A stretch of 18,118 nt of DNA, taken from assembly GCA_021779205.1 (NCBI GenBank), contig JAJYBE010000017.1, positions 1 to 18,118 on the forward strand, written 5' to 3'. The DNA is from a bacterium. GTDB lineage: Bacteria > Patescibacteriota > Minisyncoccia > Moranbacterales > UBA2206. The notes under the pieces are model-generated. The model did no database searches and had not been told where the DNA came from. It was given only the letters and a program-made list of their open reading frames with translations. A program made the translations under genes and the position numbers. Below are positions 15,146-18,118 of this stretch, one piece after another (position 1 is the stretch's first letter; every line of letters starts with the position of its first letter).

Positions 15146-15478
15146 ATGCAAAAGAAAATAAAAAAAGTTGTATCTTTGGGCGCATTGGTGGCGGGAATGA
15201 TTTTTTTGGCGGGATGCGGAACAAAAAGCGCATCTGTCAACACGCCGATGCAAAAAGTAACTCAAGCTCCAGCGGAAAAGCCAGTAACTGGCACTAGCGC
15301 CGAGACCGTTCAAACTCCTGCGCCAACCGGAAAAGTAGACGCGACGGTGGATGCAATCATTAGCGGTGCAGATAGTGAAAAAGCGCAAGCGACTAGCGAC
15401 ACTGATTCAGTCAAAGCGATCACTGATGATAGTGCGGACTCTAATAATTTAAGCCAAACCTATGAACAACAATTATAA
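15146..15478 (+). CDS. Small lipoprotein with a disordered acidic tail
   Basis: A 110-residue protein with a textbook lipoprotein signal: KKIKK, a hydrophobic core and LAGC with the lipidated cysteine at C24. The remainder is low in aromatic and hydrophobic residues. Residues 25-65 are rich in Thr, Pro, Ala and Lys, and residues 66-110 are rich in Asp, Ser and Ala (SDTDSVKAITDD, DSADSNNLSQTYEQQL). It therefore probably forms a flexible tether on the outer face of the membrane. No enzymatic motif is present. The end overlaps the next gene by 17 bp in another frame, which indicates coupled translation with the exported coiled-coil protein and suggests that the two act together. No Shine-Dalgarno is seen before the ATG, and no convincing promoter was found in the 65 bp upstream. 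Confidence 0.85.
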   Translation: MQKKIKKVVSLGALVAGMIFLAGCGTKSASVNTPMQKVTQAPAEKPVTGTSAETVQTPAPTGKVDATVDAIISGADSEKAQATSDTDSVKAITDDSADSNNLSQTYEQQL

Positions 15479-16307
15479 AAAAATACTAACCGGACTGGTT
15501 GTTTTTGGCACGCTGCTTTCGACCAATGCTTGGGCGGTGGGTGGCAATGGCGTTGGTGCTGCGAGCGGAGATACTGCTACGAGAAAAACCGATGTCCAAC
15601 AAAAAATTGCGGATAAAAAAGCGGAAGTAAGCGCAAATGTCTGTGATAGAATTTCCGAGCGGGCTGATGCATTTTCTCAGAAAACGACTGAGGCGGAAAA
15701 CAAGTTTCAAATCAGAACTCAAGAGAGGTTGGCTAACTGGACAGCAAAAAAAACTGAAAATGAAACTAAGTTAAATTCCCAGCGTGCGGCTTGGAATGCT
15801 AATCGAGATGCGCAGTTCAAAGCTTTGGAGGAGCGAGCGCAGACTGAAGAACAAAAAAAAGCAGTGACTGATTTTGAAGTGACAACCCGAGCGGCGATTG
15901 AAACGAGACAGGGTGCCGTGGACGGTGCGATTAAGACTTTTCAAGCTGGCGTGCAAGCGGCAATCGCAACTAGAAATGGTCAAGCGGATCAATTACTTGG
16001 AGATGTAAAAGCTGCCAGGCAAGCGCTGCTTGATACCGCTAAGGCTGATTGTGCGGCTGGAAAAGACGCTAAAACCGTGATGGCGACCTTTCGCGCCGGA
16101 ATGCTTGCAAATCGCACCAAGGCGCAAGGGGACAGGCAAAATGTGACTAAGGTGAATGCTCAAATTCAAGCACTGATCACAGCGAGAAAAGCATTAGTGG
16201 ACAAGGCTTTCGCCGATTTCAAGGCAACAATGGAAAGGGCAAGAGTGGCATTGAAAAAAGCTTTTCCAGGTGACACTTCAACAACCGCTCCAACTCCTGT
16301 TCAATAA
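15462..16307 (+). CDS. Exported alanine-rich coiled-coil protein
   Basis: A 281-residue protein. Residues 1-25 are a Sec signal peptide (NNNYKK, a hydrophobic core, NAWA) with likely cleavage after A25. A short glycine-rich stretch follows, then about 220 residues of charged, alanine-rich sequence with almost no proline or glycine breaks, predicted to be long helices or coiled coil (for example RISERADAFSQKTTEAENK and RKALVDKAFADFKATMERA). It has exactly two cysteines, C61 and C197, which in an exported protein could form a disulfide. The tail is Thr/Pro-rich (TSTTAPTPVQ). No transmembrane anchor follows the signal, so it is secreted or held through a partner, perhaps the overlapping lipoprotein. 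Similar VCDRIS-containing proteins are common in Patescibacteria as I recall, without assigned function. A filament or spacer role is inference. Confidence 0.85.
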   Translation: MNNNYKKILTGLVVFGTLLSTNAWAVGGNGVGAASGDTATRKTDVQQKIADKKAEVSANVCDRISERADAFSQKTTEAENKFQIRTQERLANWTAKKTENETKLNSQRAAWNANRDAQFKALEERAQTEEQKKAVTDFEVTTRAAIETRQGAVDGAIKTFQAGVQAAIATRNGQADQLLGDVKAARQALLDTAKADCAAGKDAKTVMATFRAGMLANRTKAQGDRQNVTKVNAQIQALITARKALVDKAFADFKATMERARVALKKAFPGDTSTTAPTPVQ

Positions 16308-16341
16308 GTATAAAAATGAAGCAAGAGGAATATTGGAAGGC

Positions 16342-16373
16342 AAAATCCACTCCGCCATGGCGGAGTGGATTTT
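16342..16373 (+). terminator. Perfect 32-bp palindrome, probable terminator
   Basis: Bases 16342-16356 pair with 16359-16373 without mismatch, centred on CCATGG; the stem is A/T at its base and G+C-rich at its top, ending in TTTT. It lies 35 bp after the coiled-coil gene. The T run is short, and the same structure would act on either strand. Confidence 0.75.
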
Positions 16374-16385
16374 AGTTTGGCTGGA

Positions 16386-16394
16386 TGGTAGAAT
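16386..16394 (+). promoter_or_regulatory. Weak candidate extended -10 element for the hydrolase gene
   Basis: TGG followed by TAGAAT at 16389-16394, 24 bp before the ATG at 16418. The only -35 candidate (TGGATT at 16366-16371, 17-bp spacing) lies inside the preceding palindrome and matches poorly. Confidence 0.35.
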
Positions 16395-16417
16395 AATTAT
16401 ATTAAAAAGAAATAATT

Positions 16418-17173
16418 ATGCTGGTAAAGCAAGTGATTGTTGATAATTTGAATATTCGCTATTTTCAAAGCGACGATTTGAAAGGAGACGGGGCGATTGT
16501 ATTTTTGCATGGCTGGGGTTCGCGAGCCGAGCATCTTAAAAGTGTTTTTGCGAATTTGCCTAATTTTGTCGCACTGGATTTGCCGGGCTTTGGCGGGAGT
16601 GATTTGCCAAAAATGCCCTGGGGCGTGGTGGATTTTGCAGATTTTTTGAATAATTTTTTGAGCAAGCTTGAAATAAAAAATCCCATTCTCGCGGGCCATT
16701 CTGTCGGGGGAAGCATAATTATTAAATATCTTTCCGGCGGTGGCACCGCGAAAAAAGCCATTCTTGTTGATTCTGCGGGAATTAGAAAAAGAGGGCTGAA
16801 AATATTTTTATATAAAATTATTGCCAAAATCTTCAAGGTCATTTTTTTGTTTCCCGGGCTAAGTATTTTCCGCAACAGGATTAGAAAAAAAATCTATTCG
16901 GCAATTGATTCGGTGGACTATATTGAAGCCGGGAAAATGACGGAGAGTTATAAAAAAATTATCCATGATGATCTGACGAAAGATCTGGAAAAAGTGAAAA
17001 CCCCAACTGTGCTTATTTGGGGAGAAAATGATCAGGCTACGCCGCTAAGACAAGCTAAGCTTATGCGGGAAAAAATAGTTGGTTCGAAATTGTTTGTGAT
17101 TTCTGGCGCGGGGCATTTTTCATTTATTGATCAGCCGGAAAGGTTTGGTGGGATTTTTTCCAAGGAAGTGTGA
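16418..17173 (+). CDS. Alpha/beta hydrolase
   Basis: A 251-residue protein with the complete alpha/beta-hydrolase layout. The oxyanion-hole strand is FLHGWGS (29-35), followed by ALDLPGFGGSD (52-62), and the nucleophile elbow is GHSVGG with S95. The acid is probably D205 in WGENDQATPL, and the catalytic histidine is H233 in GAGHFSF. A basic, hydrophobic cap segment (about 123-160: KRGLKIFLYKIIAKIFKVIF) could lie on the membrane. No signal peptide is present, so it acts in the cytoplasm or on the inner membrane face. The substrate cannot be read from the sequence. The 101-bp gap to the MurF-like ligase and same orientation make co-transcription likely. A role in cell-wall or lipid metabolism is inference from context only. 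Confidence 0.92.
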   Translation: MLVKQVIVDNLNIRYFQSDDLKGDGAIVFLHGWGSRAEHLKSVFANLPNFVALDLPGFGGSDLPKMPWGVVDFADFLNNFLSKLEIKNPILAGHSVGGSIIIKYLSGGGTAKKAILVDSAGIRKRGLKIFLYKIIAKIFKVIFLFPGLSIFRNRIRKKIYSAIDSVDYIEAGKMTESYKKIIHDDLTKDLEKVKTPTVLIWGENDQATPLRQAKLMREKIVGSKLFVISGAGHFSFIDQPERFGGIFSKEV

Positions 17174-17274
17174 TTCGCTATGCAAGAGTTAATCTCAAGC
17201 ATTTCATGATATAAGGAGAATTAAAATTACGAGCAGGCCACCCGCTTTTTAGTCCGCTTATTGAAACATATCAA

Positions 17275-18118
17275 ATGATTATTCGAAATCTAATTTATAT
17301 TCTTCAAGCCGAGCTCTATGACGCACGAAAATTTTTACGTTTTGCCTATTCGCATTTTGCGTGGTGGAAGTTGGAAAAAAGAGCGCAGCTTGTATGGACG
17401 AAAAAGGCCCGATTGATCTATGTGCTTACAGTGTTGATGCTTTTGGCCATAATATTGCTTTCTGTTGGGCTTTGGGGTGTCTTGGGACTGCTATTTTTGA
17501 TTATTCTAATCCCGCTAATTCCAGCAGCTATTGTTTTCACGCTTTGGATTATTGAGCCAGTCGATCATTTTTTGAAAGACAGGCTTTTTCAAAAAGCAAA
17601 AAAAATCTTGCGAGACAATCGGGAAAAGCTTATCGTGATTGGAATAGCGGGGAGCTATGGAAAAACTTCGACGCGGGAAATTTTATCGTCAATTCTGGGT
17701 GAAAAATTTCGCGTGATCAGGCTTTTGGAAAATATCAATACGGATATTGGCATTGCCGATTTTATTTTGAAAAATCCAAAATCGTTCGAAGAAAATGGTA
17801 TTTTTATCGTGGAGATGGGGGCGTACAAAAAAGGGGAAGTTGAAAAACTTTGTGATTTGGTGGCTCCTGATTATGCGATTCTCACCGGGATTAATGAATC
17901 GCACTTGGAAAGATTTGGCAGTTTGGAAAATATCATTTTGGCCAAATTTGAATTGCCGGAAGCGGCAAAAAAAACAAGCGTACTTAATTTTGATGATGAA
18001 AATATTTTGAAAAATTATATGCGCTTTAAGCTCAAAGAATTTGTCGGAGTGTCAAAAAGTGAGGCGAAAGGAGTTAGAGTTTTGGATAATTTTTCAGGAT
18101 TGGAGTTTGAATTAGATG
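17275..18118 (+). CDS. Membrane-anchored MurF-like Mur ligase, 3'-truncated by the window
   Basis: 281 residues are visible and the frame continues past the window end. Residues about 46-94 form two hydrophobic segments; from about 117 a Mur-ligase central domain follows. The ATP loop is GIAGSYGKTST (123-133, K130), then NINTDIGI (153-160, the MurF-type NxxxxxG substrate segment), EMGA (180-183), INESHLERFGS (206-216, H210) and AKFEL with K224, which corresponds to the lysine carbamylated in Mur ligases. These features match MurF (UDP-MurNAc-tripeptide plus D-Ala-D-Ala) better than MurC, D or E. The usual N-terminal substrate domain is missing and the membrane segments take its place. The ATG at 17275 has no Shine-Dalgarno; the frame is open back to the TAA at 17212, but no better start codon exists. 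An AAGGAG at 17213-17218 is too far upstream to serve this ATG. Confidence 0.88.
   Translation, partial: MIIRNLIYILQAELYDARKFLRFAYSHFAWWKLEKRAQLVWTKKARLIYVLTVLMLLAIILLSVGLWGVLGLLFLIILIPLIPAAIVFTLWIIEPVDHFLKDRLFQKAKKILRDNREKLIVIGIAGSYGKTSTREILSSILGEKFRVIRLLENINTDIGIADFILKNPKSFEENGIFIVEMGAYKKGEVEKLCDLVAPDYAILTGINESHLERFGSLENIILAKFELPEAAKKTSVLNFDDENILKNYMRFKLKEFVGVSKSEAKGVRVLDNFSGLEFELD

Noticed and set aside
16465..16875. A 136-codon - strand reading frame
   Set aside because: It is the complement of the alpha/beta-hydrolase gene, whose catalytic motifs are complete; no promoter or ribosome site supports the other strand.
17171..17173. TGA read as glycine (genetic code 25)
   Set aside because: The TGA ends an alpha/beta hydrolase at its expected length and other genes end normally at TAA or TAG, so the standard bacterial code fits.
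17213..17218. AAGGAG as the ribosome site of the MurF-like gene
   Set aside because: It lies 56 bp before the ATG, and the frame has no ATG, GTG or TTG at a suitable distance from it.
17361..17555. A 64-codon + strand reading frame
   Set aside because: It overlaps the membrane segments and start of the MurF-like gene in another frame and shows no motif.

Overview
The window is A+T-rich, densely coded, and every supported gene lies on the + strand. It probably comes from a Patescibacteria (Candidate Phyla Radiation) genome, perhaps of the Parcubacteria group. The reasons are a giant LamG/TIG/DUF2341 surface protein, a stand-alone bacterial RRM protein, small lipoproteins and exported coiled-coil proteins without named families, and a membrane-anchored MurF-like ligase beside an alpha/beta hydrolase. 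This placement is inference. TGA and TAA both act as ordinary stops, so I see no sign of the recoded TGA found in Gracilibacteria.

Bases 1-12780 are the 3' part of one enormous gene whose start lies upstream; at least 4,259 residues are visible. In order it holds a LamG-like module, TIG/IPT domains, a DUF2341 plus concanavalin-like module inserted inside a TIG domain, more TIG domains, a second LamG cassette, two NGTAWT beta domains, and a long array of about 110-residue Ig-like repeats (about 4.68-10.5 kb). These are followed by a PGF-pre-PGF-like region, a polar linker, and a C-terminal anchor of three hydrophobic segments and two prealbumin-like (carboxypeptidase-regulatory-like) domains. 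Several module pairs are still near-identical at the DNA level and are spaced by whole codons, so the gene appears to evolve by in-frame recombination.

Bases 12781-13400 carry a promoter, a structured 5' leader, an RRM RNA-binding protein gene and a strong intrinsic terminator. Bases 13433-14384 form a two-gene operon: a thioredoxin-like lipoprotein (CPHC) overlapping a multi-spanning membrane protein with an export-side CPVC motif, a likely envelope thiol-redox pair. Bases 14418-15080 hold a promoter and a conserved-looking cytoplasmic protein of unknown function. Bases 15146-16307 hold a lipoprotein overlapping an exported coiled-coil protein. A perfect 32-bp palindrome closes that unit. 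Bases 16418 to the end hold an alpha/beta hydrolase and the first 281 residues of a membrane-anchored MurF-like ligase.

As a whole the window reads as cell-envelope biology: a giant surface protein, exported or lipid-anchored small proteins, thiol chemistry outside the membrane, and peptidoglycan precursor ligation. No tRNA, rRNA, CRISPR array, transposase or phage gene was seen. No gene-free stretch exceeds about 245 bases.
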